Origin: Auanema rhodensis
Taxonomy: Eukaryota; Nematoda; Chromadorea; Rhabditida; Rhabditidae
Direction: 5' to 3'
Length of the DNA: 64,000 nt
Assembly (NCBI GenBank): GCA_964057225.1
Contig: OZ059898.1
Span: 10,354,001-10,418,000, forward strand
In this document: one piece after another, positions 37,583 to 50,515 of the stretch
How positions within the stretch are numbered: position 1 is the stretch's first letter
Layout of the letters: each line of letters begins with the position of its first letter
Notes under the pieces: generated by a model
Told to the model about the DNA's origin: nothing
Seen by the model: only the letters and a program-made list of their open reading frames with translations
Databases searched by the model: none
Translations under genes and position numbers: made by a program

Positions 37583-40500
37583 TTCGAAAATGTTAGATTG
37601 TTTCCGAAAAATTATGAAAAGTCAAGTTCTACTGATTTGAAGAGAATTGTAAGTTTTAGAAAATAATTAAAAATAAGTTCTCTCTACTATTAACTGATTG
37701 TCGGCTAAAATATGGTAACAGTTTTTATAAAAAGTTTCCATGATTAGGATTAAACAAAAAAAAGAATTAAAAAGAAACACTTCTTGTTTACTTACTTGAT
37801 TATACTACTTGAAATTCGAAAAAAAGTAAAAAACAATTGAGAAAGCGACATAAACAGTTGAACGATTTGAAGAGAATTGTAAGTTTAAGAAGAGAATTAA
37901 AGTTTAGCTTTGTCTACTATTAACTGATTATCGGCTGAAATATGGTGACAGTTTTTTATTAAAAGTTTCCATGATTAAGATTAAAGAAAGAAGAAAAAAT
38001 CAAAGAGAGACACTTCTTGTTTACTTATTTGAATATAATACTTGAAATTCCAAAAACAGTAGAATAAAATAGAGAAAGCGACGAAAAAAGTTGAACGATT
38101 TGAAGAGAATTGTAAGTTTTAGAAAAGAATTAAAGTTCAGCTATCTCTACTATTAACTGATTATCGGCTAAAATAAGATAACAGTTCTTATTAAAAGTTT
38201 TCATGATTACGAATAAACAAAAAAAAGAATCAAAAAGAAACACTTCTTGTTTACGTATTTGATTATAATACTTGAAATTCCAAAAACAGTAGAATAAAAT
38301 AGAGAAAGCGACGAAAAAAGTTGAACGATTTGAAGAGAATTGTAAGTTTTAGAAAAGAATTAAAGTTCAGCTATCTCTACTATTAACTGATTATCGGCTA
38401 AAATAAGGTAACAGTTTTTATTAAAGCGAGTAAAACTGTTGAACGATTTGAAGACAATCGGCTAAAATAAGGTAACAGTTTTTATTAAAGCGAGTAAAAC
38501 TGTTGAACGATTTGAAGACAATTGTAAGTTGAAGAAAAAAATTAAAGTTTAGCTCTCTCTACTATTTAATGATTGTCGGCTAAAATATGGTAACAGTTTT
38601 TATTAAAAGTTTCCATGATTAAGATTAAACAAAGAAAAAAAATCAAAGAGAAACACTTCTTGTTTACTTATTTGATTATAACACTTGAAATTCCAACAAA
38701 AGTAAAGTAAAACTGTTAAAGCGAGTAAAACTGTTGAACGATTTGAAGACAATTGTAAGTTTTAGAAAAGAATTAAAGTTCAGCTATCTCTACTATTAAC
38801 TGATTATCGGCTAAAATAAGGTAACAGTTTTTATTGAAAGTTTCCATGATTATGATTAAACAAAGAAAAAAATCAAAGAGAAACACTTCTTGTTTACTTA
38901 TTTCATTATAATACTTGAATTTCCAAAAACAGTAGAATAAAATAGAGAAAGCGACAAAAAAAGTTGAACGATTTGAAGAGAATTGTAAGTTTCAGAAAAG
39001 AATCAAAGTTCAGCTATCTCTACTATTAACTGATTATCGGCTGAAATAAGGTAACAGTTTTTATTGAAAGTTTCCGTGATTAATATTAAACAAAGAAAAA
39101 AAATCAAAGAGAAACACTTCTTGTTTACTTATTTGATTATAACACTTGAAATTCCAACAAAAGTAAAGTAAAACTGTTAAAGCGAGTAAAACTGTTGAAC
39201 GATTTGAAGACAATTGTAAGTTGAAGAAAAAAATTAAAGTTTAGCTCTCTCTACTATTTAATGATTGTCGGCTAAAATATGGTAACAGTTTTTATTGAAA
39301 GTTTCCATGATTATGATTAAACAAAGAAAAAAATCAAAGAGAAACACTTTTTGTTTACTTATTTGATTATAATACTTGAAATTCCAAAAACAGTAGAATA
39401 AAATTGAGAAAGCGACAAAAACAGTTGAACGATTTGAAGAGAATTGTAAGTTTTAGAAACGAATTAAAGTTCAGCTATCTCTACTATTAACTGATTATCG
39501 GCTAAAATAAGGTAACAGTTTTTATTGAAAGTTTCCATGATTAAGATTAAACAAAGAAAAAAATCAAAGAGAAACACTTCTTGTTTACTTACTTGATTAT
39601 AATACTTGAAATTCCAAAAACAGTAAAATAAAATTGAGAAAGCGACAAAAACAGTTGAACGATTTGAAGAGAATTGTAAGTTTAAGAAAAGATTTAAAGT
39701 TTAGCTTTGTCTACTATTAACTGATTATCGGCTGAAATAAGGTAACAGTTTTTATTAAAAGTTTCCATGATTAAGATTAAACAAAGAAAAAAAATCAAAG
39801 AGAAACACTTCTTGTTTACTTATTTGATTATAACACTTGAAATTCCAACAAAAGTAAAGTAAAACTGTTAAAGCGAGTAAAACTGTTGAACGATTTGAAG
39901 ACAATTGTAAGTTGAAGAAAAAAATTAAAGTTTAGCTCTCTCTACTATTTAATGATTGTCGGCTAAAATATGGTAACAGTTTTTATTGAAAGTTTCCATG
40001 ATTATGATTAAACAAAGAAAAAAATCAAAGAGAAACACTTTTTGTTTACTTATTTGATTATAATACTTGAAATTCCAAAAACAGTAGAATAAAATTGAGA
40101 AAGCGACAAAAACAGTTGAACGATTTGAAGAGAATTGTAAGTTTTAGAAACGAATTAAAGTTCAGCTATCTCTACTATTAACTGATTATCGGCTAAAATA
40201 AGGTAACAGTTTTTATTGAAAGTTTCCATGATTAAGATTAAACAAAGAAAAAAATCAAAGAGAAACACTTCTTGTTTACTTACTTGATTATAATACTTGA
40301 AATTCCAAAAACAGTAAAATAAAATTGAGAAAGCGACAAAAACAGTTGAACGATTTGAAGAGAATTGTAAGTTTAAGAAAAGATTTAAAGTTTAGCTTTG
40401 TCTACTATTAACTGATTATCGGCTGAAATAAGGTAACAGTTTTTATTAAAAGTTTCCATGATTAAGATTAAACAAAGAAAAAAAATCAAAGAGAAACACT

Positions 40501-40632
40501 TCTTGTTTACTAATTTGATTATAACACTTGAAAATCCAACAAAAGTAAAATAAAACTGTGAAAGCGGGTAAAACTGTTGAACTAAAACAGTCTTTAAAAA
40601 ATATAAATGATATTTTTTTATAAAAGTGAAGT
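37583..40632. repeat. Longest tRNA-free stretch, including a 691-bp tandem duplication
   Basis: This stretch holds only monomers, among them a subtype with CTATTTAATGATTG at about 38561, 39252 and 39943. The last two head 691-bp units (39241-39930 and 39931-40620) that share the private word AGAAACGAATT. I see no gene. Confidence 0.85.
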
Positions 40633-40703
40633 TTCATCGGCCGGGAATCGAACCCGGGTCGCCCGCGTGGCAGGCGAGCATTCTACCACTGAACCACCGA
40701 TGC
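40633..40703 (-). tRNA. tRNA-Gly-GCC: tRNA-Gly(GCC), copy 30, C72A variant
   Basis: The last acceptor base C72 is A, breaking the G1-C72 pair, which is important for 3' processing and glycyl-tRNA synthetase recognition. Internal promoter boxes are intact, so it may be transcribed but poorly charged. Confidence 0.88.
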
Positions 40704-41267
40704 TTCTAAAATGTTAGATTGTTTCCGAAAAATTATGAAAAATCAAGTTCTACTGATTTGAAGAGAATTGTAAGTTTTTGAAAATAATTAAAAATTAGTT
40801 CTCTCTACTATTAACTGATTGTCGGCTAAAATATGGTAACAGTTTTTATAAAAAATTTCCATGATTAGGATTAAACAAAGAAAAAAATCAAAGAGAAACA
40901 CTTCTTGTTTACTTACTTGATTATACTACTTGAAATACGAAAAAAAGTAAAGAACAATTGAGAAAGCGACATAAACAGTTGAACGATTTGAAGAGAATTG
41001 TAAGTTTAAGAAAAGAACTAAAGTTTAGCTTTGTCTACTATTAACTGATTATCGGCTGAAATATGGTAACAGTTTTTTATTAAAAGTTTCCATGATTAAG
41101 ATTAAACAAAGAAAAAAAAATCAAAGAGAAACACTTCTTGTTTACTAATTTGATTATAACACTTGAAAATCCAACAAAAGTAAAATAAAACTGTTAAAGC
41201 GAGTAAAACTGTTGAAATAAAACAGTTTTTATTAAATATAAATGATATTTTTTTATAAAAATGAAGT

Positions 41268-41338
41268 TGCATCGGCCGGGAATCGAACCCGGGTCGCCCG
41301 CGTGGCAGGCGAGCATTCTACCACTGAACCACCGATGC
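41268..41338 (-). tRNA. tRNA-Gly-GCC: tRNA-Gly(GCC), copy 31, intact, T5 type
   Basis: Intact, 635 bp from copy 30. Confidence 0.97.
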
Positions 41339-41901
41339 TTCGAAAATGTTAGATTGTTTCCGAAAAATTATGAAAAGTCAAGTTCTACTGATTTGAAGAG
41401 ATTTGTAAGTTTTAGAAAAGAATTAAAGTTCAGCTATCTCTACTATTAACTGATTATCGGCTAAAATAAGGTAACAGTTTTTATTGAAAGTTTCCATGAT
41501 TAAGATTAAACAAAGAAAAAAAATCAAAGAGAAACACTTCTTGTTTACTTATTTGATTATAACACTTGAAATTCCAACAAAAGTAAAGTAAAACTGTTAA
41601 AGCGAGTAAAACTGTTGAACGATTTGAAGACAATTGTAAGTTGAAGAAAAAAATTAAAGTTTAGCTCTCTCTACTATTAACTGAATGTCGGCTGAAATAA
41701 GGTAACAGTTTTTATTAAAAGTTTCCATGATTAAGATTAAACAAAGAAAAAAAATCAAAGAGAAACATTTCTTGTTTACTAATTTGATTATAACACTTGA
41801 AAATCCAACAAAAGTAAAATAAAACTGTGAAAGCGGGTAAAACTGTTGAACTGAAACAGTCTTTATAAAATATAAATGATATATTTTTATAAAAGTGAAG
41901 T

Positions 41902-41972
41902 TGCATCGGCCGGGAATCTAACCCGGGTCGCCCGCGTGGCAGGCGAGCATTCTACCACTGAACCACCGATGC
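41902..41972 (-). tRNA. tRNA-Gly-GCC: tRNA-Gly(GCC), copy 32, C56A variant
   Basis: First of four consecutive C56A copies spaced exactly 634 bp. Confidence 0.85.
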
Positions 41973-42535
41973 TTCGAAAATGTTAGATTGTTTCCGAAAA
42001 ATTATGAAAAGTCAAGTTCTACTGATTTGAAGAGAATTGTAAGTTTTTGAAAATAATTAAAAATTAGTTCTCTCTACTATTAACTGATTGTCGGCTAAAA
42101 TATGGTAACAGTTTTTATAGAAAATTTCCATGATTAGGATTAAACAAAAAAAAGAATTAAAGAGAAACACTTTTTGTTTACTTATTTGATTATAATACTT
42201 GAAATTCCAAAAACAGTAGAATAAAATTGAGAAAGCGACAAAAACAATTGAACGATTTGAAGAGAATTGTAAGTTTTAGAAAAGAATTAAAGTTCAGCTC
42301 TCTCTACTATTAACTGAATGTCGGCTAAAATATAGTAACAGTTTTTATAAAAAGTTTCCATGATTAAGATTAAACAAAGAAAAAAAAATCAAAGAGAAAC
42401 ACTTCTTGTTTACTAATTTGATTATAACACTTGAAAATCCAACAAAAGTAAAATAAAACTGTGAAAGCGGGTAAAACTGTTGAACTAAAACAGTCTTTAT
42501 AAAAAATAAATGATATATTTTTATAAAAGTGAAGT

Positions 42536-42606
42536 TGCATCGGCCGGGAATCTAACCCGGGTCGCCCGCGTGGCAGGCGAGCATTCTACCACTGAACCAC
42601 CGATGC
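42536..42606 (-). tRNA. tRNA-Gly-GCC: tRNA-Gly(GCC), copy 33, C56A variant
   Basis: The 5' flank has AAAAATCATG, the marker of the later variant copies 35, 37, 39 and 41. Confidence 0.85.
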
Positions 42607-43169
42607 TTCTAAAATGTTAGATTGTTTCCGAAAAATCATGAAAAGTCAAGTTCTACTGATTTGAAGAGAATTGTAAGTTTTTGAAAATAATTAAAAATTA
42701 GTTCTCTCTACTATTAACTGATTGTCGGCTAAAATATGGTAACAGTTTTTATAAAAAATTTCCATGATTAGGATTAAACAAAGAAAAAAAATCAAAGAGA
42801 AACACTTCTTGTTTACTTACTTGATTATACTACTTGAAATACGAAAAAAAGTAAAGAACAATTGAGAAAGCGACAAAAACAGTTGAACGATTTGAAGAGA
42901 ATTGTAAGTTTAAGAAAAGATTTAAAGTTTAGCTTTGTCTACTATTAACTGATTATCGGCTGAAATAAGGTAACAGTTTTTATTAAAAGTTTCCATGATT
43001 AAGATTAAACAAAGAAAAAAAATCAAAGAGAAACATTTCTTGTTTACTAATTTGATTATAACACTTGAAAATCCAACAAAAGTAAAATAAAACTGTGAAA
43101 GCGGGTAAAACTGTTGAACTGAAACAGTCTTTATAAAATATAAATGATATATTTTTATAAAAGTGAAGT

Positions 43170-43240
43170 TGCATCGGCCGGGAATCTAACCCGGGTCGCC
43201 CGCGTGGCAGGCGAGCATTCTACCACTGAACCACCGATGC
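43170..43240 (-). tRNA. tRNA-Gly-GCC: tRNA-Gly(GCC), copy 34, C56A variant
   Basis: Counterpart of copy 32 at +1,268, sharing the private ACTGAAACAG in the 3' flank. Confidence 0.85.
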
Positions 43241-43803
43241 TTCGAAAATGTTAGATTGTTTCCGAAAAATTATGAAAAGTCAAGTTCTACTGATTTGAAG
43301 AGAATTGTAAGTTTTTGAAAATAATTAAAAATTAGTTCTCTCTACTATTAACTGATTGTCGGCTAAAATATGGTAACAGTTTTTATAGAAAATTTCCATG
43401 ATTAGGATTAAACAAAAAAAAGAATTAAAGAGAAACACTTTTTGTTTACTTATTTGATTATAATACTTGAAATTCCAAAAACAGTAGAATAAAATTGAGA
43501 AAGCGACAAAAACAATTGAACGATTTGAAGAGAATTGTAAGTTTTAGAAAAGAATTAAAGTTCAGCTCTCTCTACTATTAACTGAATGTCGGCTAAAATA
43601 TAGTAACAGTTTTTATAAAAAGTTTCCATGATTAAGATTAAACAAAGAAAAAAAAATCAAAGAGAAACACTTCTTGTTTACTAATTTGATTATAACACTT
43701 GAAAATCCAACAAAAGTAAAATAAAACTGTGAAAGCGGGTAAAACTGTTGAACTAAAACAGTCTTTATAAAAAATAAATGATATATTTTTATAAAAGTGA
43801 AGT

Positions 43804-43874
43804 TGCATCGGCCGGGAATCTAACCCGGGTCGCCCGCGTGGCAGGCGAGCATTCTACCACTGAACCACCGATGC
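43804..43874 (-). tRNA. tRNA-Gly-GCC: tRNA-Gly(GCC), copy 35, C56A variant
   Basis: Counterpart of copy 33 at +1,268, and first variant of the 1,271-bp variant/intact pairs. Confidence 0.85.
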
Positions 43875-44439
43875 TTCTAAAATGTTAGATTGTTTCCGAA
43901 AAATCATGAAAAGTCAAGTTCTACTGATTTGAAGAGAATTGTAAGTTTTTGAAAATAATTAAAAATTAGTTCTCTCTACTATTAACTGATTGTCGGCTAA
44001 AATATGGTAACAGTTTTTATAAAAAATTTCCATGATTAGGATTAAACAAAGAAAAAAAATCAAAGAGAAACACTTCTTGTTTACTTACTTGATTATACTA
44101 CTTGAAATACGAAAAAAAGTAAAGAACAATTGAGAAAGCGACATAAACAGTTGAACGATTCGAAGAGAATTGTAAGTTTAAGAAAAGAACTAAAGTTTAG
44201 CTTTGTCTACTATTAACTGATTATCGGCTGAAATATGGTAATAGTTTTTTATTAAAAGTTTCCATGATTAAGATTAAACAAAGAAAAAAAAATCAAAGAG
44301 AAACACTTCTTGTTTACTAATTTGATTATAACACTTGAAAATCCAACAAAAGTAAAATAAAACTGTTAAAGCGAGTAAAACTGTTGAAATAAAACAGTTT
44401 TTATTAAATATAAATGATATTTTTTTATAAAAATGAATT

Positions 44440-44510
44440 TGCATCGGCCGGGAATCGAACCCGGGTCGCCCGCGTGGCAGGCGAGCATTCTACCACTGAA
44501 CCACCGATGC
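44440..44510 (-). tRNA. tRNA-Gly-GCC: tRNA-Gly(GCC), copy 36, intact, T5 type
   Basis: Intact; the 3' flank reads ATGAATTTGCATC, a marker of copies 36, 38, 40, 42 and 43. Confidence 0.97.
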
Positions 44511-45074
44511 TTCGAAAATGTTAGATTGTTTCCGAAAAATTATGAAAAGTCAAGTTCTACTGATTTGAAGAGATTTGTAAGTTTTAGAAAAGAATTAAAG
44601 TTCAGCTATCTCTACTATTAACTGATTATCGGCTAAAATAAGGTAACAGTTTTTATTGAAAGTTTCCATGATTAAGATTAAACAAAGAAAAAAAATCAAA
44701 GAGAAACACTTTTTGTTTACTTATTTGATTATAATACTTGAAATTCCAAAAACAGTAGAATAAAATTGAGAAAGCGACAAAAACAATTGAACGATTTGAA
44801 GAGAATTGTAAGTTTTAGAAAAGAATTAAAGTTCAGCTCTCTCTACTATTAACTGAATGTCGGCTAAAATATAGTAACAGTTTTTATAAAAAGTTTCCAT
44901 GATTAAGATTAAACAAAGAAAAAAAAATCAAAGAGAAACACTTCTTGTTTACTAATTTGATTATAACACTTGAAAATCCAACAAAAGTAAAATAAAACTG
45001 TGAAAGCGGGTAAAACTGTTGAACTAAAACAGTCTTTATAAAAAATAAATGATATATTTTTATAAAAGTGAAGT

Positions 45075-45145
45075 TGCATCGGCCGGGAATCTAACCCGGG
45101 TCGCCCGCGTGGCAGGCGAGCATTCTACCACTGAACCACCGATGC
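45075..45145 (-). tRNA. tRNA-Gly-GCC: tRNA-Gly(GCC), copy 37, C56A variant
   Basis: Variant partner in the second 1,271-bp unit. Confidence 0.85.
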
Positions 45146-45710
45146 TTCTAAAATGTTAGATTGTTTCCGAAAAATCATGAAAAGTCAAGTTCTACTGATT
45201 TGAAGAGAATTGTAAGTTTTTGAAAATAATTAAAAATTAGTTCTCTCTACTATTAACTGATTGTCGGCTAAAATATGGTAACAGTTTTTATAAAAAATTT
45301 CCATGATTAGGATTAAACAAAGAAAAAAAATCAAAGAGAAACACTTCTTGTTTACTTACTTGATTATACTACTTGAAATACGAAAAAAAGTAAAGAACAA
45401 TTGAGAAAGCGACATAAACAGTTGAACGATTTGAAGAGAATTGTAAGTTTAAGAAAAGAACTAAAGTTTAGCTTTGTCTACTATTAACTGATTATCGGCT
45501 GAAATATGGTAATAGTTTTTTATTAAAAGTTTCCATGATTAAGATTAAACAAAGAAAAAAAAATCAAAGAGAAACACTTCTTGTTTACTAATTTGATTAT
45601 AACACTTGAAAATCCAACAAAAGTAAAATAAAACTGTTAAAGCGAGTAAAACTGTTGAAATAAAACAGTTTTTATTAAATATAAATGATATTTTTTTATA
45701 AAAATGAATT

Positions 45711-45781
45711 TGCATCGGCCGGGAATCGAACCCGGGTCGCCCGCGTGGCAGGCGAGCATTCTACCACTGAACCACCGATGC
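45711..45781 (-). tRNA. tRNA-Gly-GCC: tRNA-Gly(GCC), copy 38, intact, T5 type
   Basis: Intact partner in the second 1,271-bp unit. Confidence 0.97.
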
Positions 45782-46345
45782 TTCGAAAATGTTAGATTGT
45801 TTCCGAAAAATTATGAAAAGTCAAGTTCTACTGATTTGAAGAGATTTGTAAGTTTTAGAAAAGAATTAAAGTTCAGCTATCTCTACTATTAACTGATTAT
45901 CGGCTAAAATAAGGTAACAGTTTTTATTGAAAGTTTCCATGATTAAGATTAAACAAAGAAAAAAAATCAAAGAGAAACACTTTTTGTTTACTTATTTGAT
46001 TATAATACTTGAAATTCCAAAAACAGTAGAATAAAATTGAGAAAGCGACAAAAACAATTGAACGATTTGAAGAGAATTGTAAGTTTTAGAAAAGAATTAA
46101 AGTTCAGCTCTCTCTACTATTAACTGAATGTCGGCTAAAATATAGTAACAGTTTTTATAAAAAGTTTCCATGATTAAGATTAAACAAAGAAAAAAAAATC
46201 AAAGAGAAACACTTCATGTTTACTAATTTGATTATAACACTTGAAAATCCAACAAAAGTAAAATAAAACTGTGAAAGCGGGTAAAACTGTTGAACTAAAA
46301 CAGTCTTTATAAAAAATAAATGATATATTTTTATAAAAGTGAAGT

Positions 46346-46416
46346 TGCATCGGCCGGGAATCTAACCCGGGTCGCCCGCGTGGCAGGCGAGCATTCTACC
46401 ACTGAACCACCGATGC
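46346..46416 (-). tRNA. tRNA-Gly-GCC: tRNA-Gly(GCC), copy 39, C56A variant
   Basis: Variant partner in the third 1,271-bp unit. Confidence 0.85.
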
Positions 46417-46981
46417 TTCTAAAATGTTAGATTGTTTCCGAAAAATCATGAAAAGTCAAGTTCTACTGATTTGAAGAGAATTGTAAGTTTTTGAAAATAA
46501 TTAAAAATTAGTTCTCTCTACTATTAACTGATTGTCGGCTAAAATATGGTAACAGTTTTTATAAAAAATTTCCATGATTAGGATTAAACAAAGAAAAAAA
46601 ATCAAAGAGAAACACTTCTTGTTTACTTACTTGATTATACTACTTGAAATACGAAAAAAAGTAAAGAACAATTGAGAAAGCGACATAAACAGTTGAACGA
46701 TTTGAAGAGAATTGTAAGTTTAAGAAAAGAACTAAAGTTTAGCTTTGTCTACTATTAACTGATTATCGGCTGAAATATGGTAATAGTTTTTTATTAAAAG
46801 TTTCCATGATTAAGATTAAACAAAGAAAAAAAAATCAAAGAGAAACACTTCTTGTTTAGTAATTTGATTATAACACTTGAAAATCCAACAAAAGTAAAAT
46901 AAAACTGTTAAAGCGAGTAAAACTGTTGAAATAAAACAGTTTTTATTAAATATAAATGATATTTTTTTATAAAAATGAATT

Positions 46982-47052
46982 TGCATCGGCCGGGAATCGA
47001 ACCCGGGTCGCCCGCGTGGCAGGCGAGCATTCTACCACTGAACCACCGATGC
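46982..47052 (-). tRNA. tRNA-Gly-GCC: tRNA-Gly(GCC), copy 40, intact, T5 type
   Basis: Intact partner in the third 1,271-bp unit. Confidence 0.97.
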
Positions 47053-47616
47053 TTCGAAAATGTTAGATTGTTTCCGAAAAATTATGAAAAGTCAAGTTCT
47101 ACTGATTTGAAGAGATTTGTAAGTTTTAGAAAAGAATTAAAGTTCAGCTATCTCTACTATTAACTGATTATCGGCTAAAATAAGGTAACAGTTTTTATTG
47201 AAAGTTTCCATGATTAAGATTAAACAAAGAAAAAAAATCAAAGAGAAACACTTTTTGTTTACTTATTTGATTATAATACTTGAAATTCCAAAAACAGTAG
47301 AATAAAATTGAGAAAGCGACAAAAACAATTGAACGATTTGAAGAGAATTGTAAGTTTTAGAAAAGAATTAAAGTTCAGCTCTCTCTACTATTAACTGAAT
47401 GTCGGCTAAAATATAGTAACAGTTTTTATAAAAAGTTTCCATGATTAAGATTAAACAAAGAAAAAAAAATCAAAGAGAAACACTTCTTGTTTACTAATTT
47501 GATTATAACACTTGAAAATCCAACAAAAGTAAAATAAAACTGTGAAAGCGGGTAAAACTGTTGAACTAAAACAGTCTTTATAAAAAATAAATGATATATT
47601 CTTATAAAAGTGAAGT

Positions 47617-47687
47617 TGCATCGGCCGGGAATCTAACCCGGGTCGCCCGCGTGGCAGGCGAGCATTCTACCACTGAACCACCGATGC
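47617..47687 (-). tRNA. tRNA-Gly-GCC: tRNA-Gly(GCC), copy 41, C56A variant
   Basis: Variant partner in the fourth 1,271-bp unit and the last C56A copy in the window. Confidence 0.85.
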
Positions 47688-48252
47688 TTCTAAAATGTTA
47701 GATTGTTTCCGAAAAATCATGAAAAGTCAAGTTCTACTGATTTGAAGAGAATTGTAAGTTTTTGAAAATAATTAAAAATTAGTTCTCTCTACTATTAACT
47801 GATTGTCGGCTAAAATATGGTAACAGTTTTTATAAAAAATTTCCATGATTAGGATTAAACAAAGAAAAAAAATCAAAGAGAAACACTTCTTGTTTACTTA
47901 CTTGATTATACTACTTGAAATACGAAAAAAAGTAAAGAACAATTGAGAAAGCGACATAAACAGTTGAACGATTTGAAGAGAATTGTAAGTTTAAGAAAAG
48001 AACTAAAGTTTAGCTTTGTCTACTATTAACTGATTATCGGCTGAAATATGGTAATAGTTTTTTATTAAAAGTTTCCATGATTAAGATTAAACAAAGAAAA
48101 AAAAATCAAAGAGAAACACTTCTTGTTTACTAATTTGATTATAACACTTGAAAATCCAACAAAAGTAAAATAAAACTGTTAAAGCGAGTAAAACTGTTGA
48201 AATAAAACAGTTTTTATTAAATATAAATGATATTTTTTTATAAAAATGAATT

Positions 48253-48323
48253 TGCATCGGCCGGGAATCGAACCCGGGTCGCCCGCGTGGCAGGCGAGCA
48301 TTCTACCACTGAACCACCGATGC
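48253..48323 (-). tRNA. tRNA-Gly-GCC: tRNA-Gly(GCC), copy 42, intact, T5 type
   Basis: Intact; hinge between the 1,271-bp series and the 1,096-bp series that follows. Confidence 0.97.
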
Positions 48324-49348
48324 TTCGAAAATGTTAGATTGTTTCCGAAAAATTATGAAAAGTCAAGTTCTACTGATTTGAAGAGATTTGTAAGTTTTAG
48401 AAAAGAATTAAAGTTCAGCTATCTCTACTATTAACTGATTATCGGCTAAAATAAGGTAACAGTTTTTATTGAAAGTTTCCATGATTAAGATTAAACAAAG
48501 AAAAAAATTCAAAGAGAAACACTTCTTGCTTACTTATTTAATTATAACACTTGAAATTCCAACAAAAGTAAAGTAAAACTGTTAAAGCGAGTAAAACTGT
48601 TGAACGATTTGAAGACAATTGTAAGTTTTAGAAAAGAATTAAAGTTCAGCTATCTCTACTATTAACTGATTATCGGCTAAAATAAGGTAACAGTTTTTAT
48701 TGAAAGTTTCCATGATTATGATTAAACAAAGAAAAAAATCAAAGAGAAACACTTCTTGTTTACTTATTTGATTATAATACTTGAATTTCCAAAAACAGTA
48801 GAATAAAATAGAGAAAGCGACGAAAAAAGTTGAACGATTTGAAGAGAATTGTAAGTTTCAGAAAAGAATCAAAGTTCAGCTATCTCTACTATTAACTGAT
48901 TATCGGCTGAAATAAGGTAACAGTTTTTATTGAAAGTTTCCGTGATTAATATTAAACAAAGAAAAAAAAATCAAAGAAAAACACTTCTTGTTTACTTATT
49001 TGATTATAACACTTGAAATTCCAACAAAAGTAAAGTAAAACTGTTAAAGCGAGTAAAACTGTTGAACGATTTGAAGACAATTGTAAGTTGAAGAAAAAAA
49101 TTAAAGTTTAGCTCTCTCTACTATTAACTGAATGTCGGCTGAAATAAGGTAACAGTTTTTATTAAAAGTTTCCATGATTAAGATTAAACAAAGAAAAAAA
49201 ATCAAAGAGAAACACTTCTTGTTTACTAATTTGATTATAACACTTGAAAATCCAACAAAAGTAAAATAAAACTGTTAAAGCGAGTAAAACTGTTGAAATA
49301 AAACAGTTTTTATTAAATATAAATGATAATTTTTTATAAAAATGAATT

Positions 49349-49419
49349 TGCATCGGCCGGGAATCGAACCCGGGTCGCCCGCGTGGCAGGCGAGCATTCT
49401 ACCACTGAACCACCGATGC
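49349..49419 (-). tRNA. tRNA-Gly-GCC: tRNA-Gly(GCC), copy 43, intact, T5 type
   Basis: Intact, 1,096 bp from copy 42; private GATAATTTTTTAT in the 3' flank. Confidence 0.97.
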
Positions 49420-50444
49420 TTCGAAAATGTTAGATTGTTTCCGAAAAATTATGAAAAGTCAAGTTCTACTGATTTGAAGAGATTTGTAAGTTTTAGAAAA
49501 GAATTAAAGTTCAGCTATCTCTACTATTAACTGATTATCGGCTAAAATAAGGTAACAGTTTTTATTGAAAGTTTCCATGATTAAGATTAAACAAAGAAAA
49601 AAAATCAAAGAGAAACACTTCTTGTTTACTTATTTAATTATAACACTTGAAATTCCAACAAAAGTAAAGTAAAACTGTTAAAGCGAGTAAAACTGTTGAA
49701 CGATTTGAAGACAATTGTAAGTTTTAGAAAAGAATTAAAGTTCAGCTATCTCTACTATTAACTAATTATCGGCTAAAATAAGGTAACAGTTTTTATTGAA
49801 AGTTTCCATGATTATGATTAAACAAAGAAAAAAATCAAAGAGAAACACTTCTTGTTTACTTATTTGATTATAATACTTGAATTTCCAAAAACAGTAGAAT
49901 AAAATAGAGAAAGCGACGAAAAAAGTTGAACGATTTGAAGAGAATTGTAAGTTTCAGAAAAGAATCAAAGTTCAGCTATCTCTACTATTAACTGATTATC
50001 GGCTGAAATAAGGTAACAGTTTTTATTGAAAGTTTCCGTGATAAATATTAAACAAAGAAAAAAAAATCAAAGAAAAACACTTCTTGTTTACTTATTTGAT
50101 TATAACACTTGAAATTCCAACAAAAGTAAAGTAAAACTGTTAAAGCGAGTAAAACTGTTGAACGATTTGAAGACAATTGTAAGTTGAAGAAAAAAATTAA
50201 AGTTTAGCTCTCTCTACTATTAACTGAATGTCGGCTGAAATAAGGTAACAGTTTTTATTAAAAGTTTCCATGATTAAGATTAAACAAAGAAAAAAAATCA
50301 AAGAGAAACACTTCTTGTTTACTAATTTGATTATAACACTTGAAAATCCAACAAAAGTAAAATAAAACTGTTAAAGCGAGTAAAACTGTTGAAATAAAAC
50401 AGTTTTTATTAAATATAAATGATATTTTTTTATAAAAATGAAGT

Positions 50445-50515
50445 TGCATCGGCCGGGAATCGAACACGGGTCGCCCGCGTGGCAGGCGAGCATTCTACCA
50501 CTGAACCACCGATGC
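50445..50515 (-). tRNA. tRNA-Gly-GCC: tRNA-Gly(GCC), copy 44, G52T variant
   Basis: T-stem G52 is T, giving a U-C mismatch with C62 and altering the first base of the B box. The change is private to this copy. Confidence 0.88.

Larger units (their letters stand above)
34100..38545. repeat. Tandem duplication with 2,377-bp period
   Basis: tRNAs 34036/35135 recur as 36413/37512. Each copy ends in two 64-bp truncated monomers (36017-36144 and 38394-38521). Limits are approximate. Confidence 0.85.
41902..44437. repeat. Two 1,268-bp units, each with two C56A tRNAs
   Basis: 41902/42536 map onto 43170/43804. Shared private words include ACTGAAACAG and TTTTTATAGAAAATT. Confidence 0.88.
43804..48323. 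repeat. Four 1,271-bp units, each one C56A and one intact tRNA-Gly
   Basis: C56A copies start at 43804, 45075, 46346 and 47617, intact partners at 44440, 45711, 46982 and 48253. The sequence is nearly identical between units, with a few single-base differences (for example ACTTCATG at about 46213). Confidence 0.92.
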
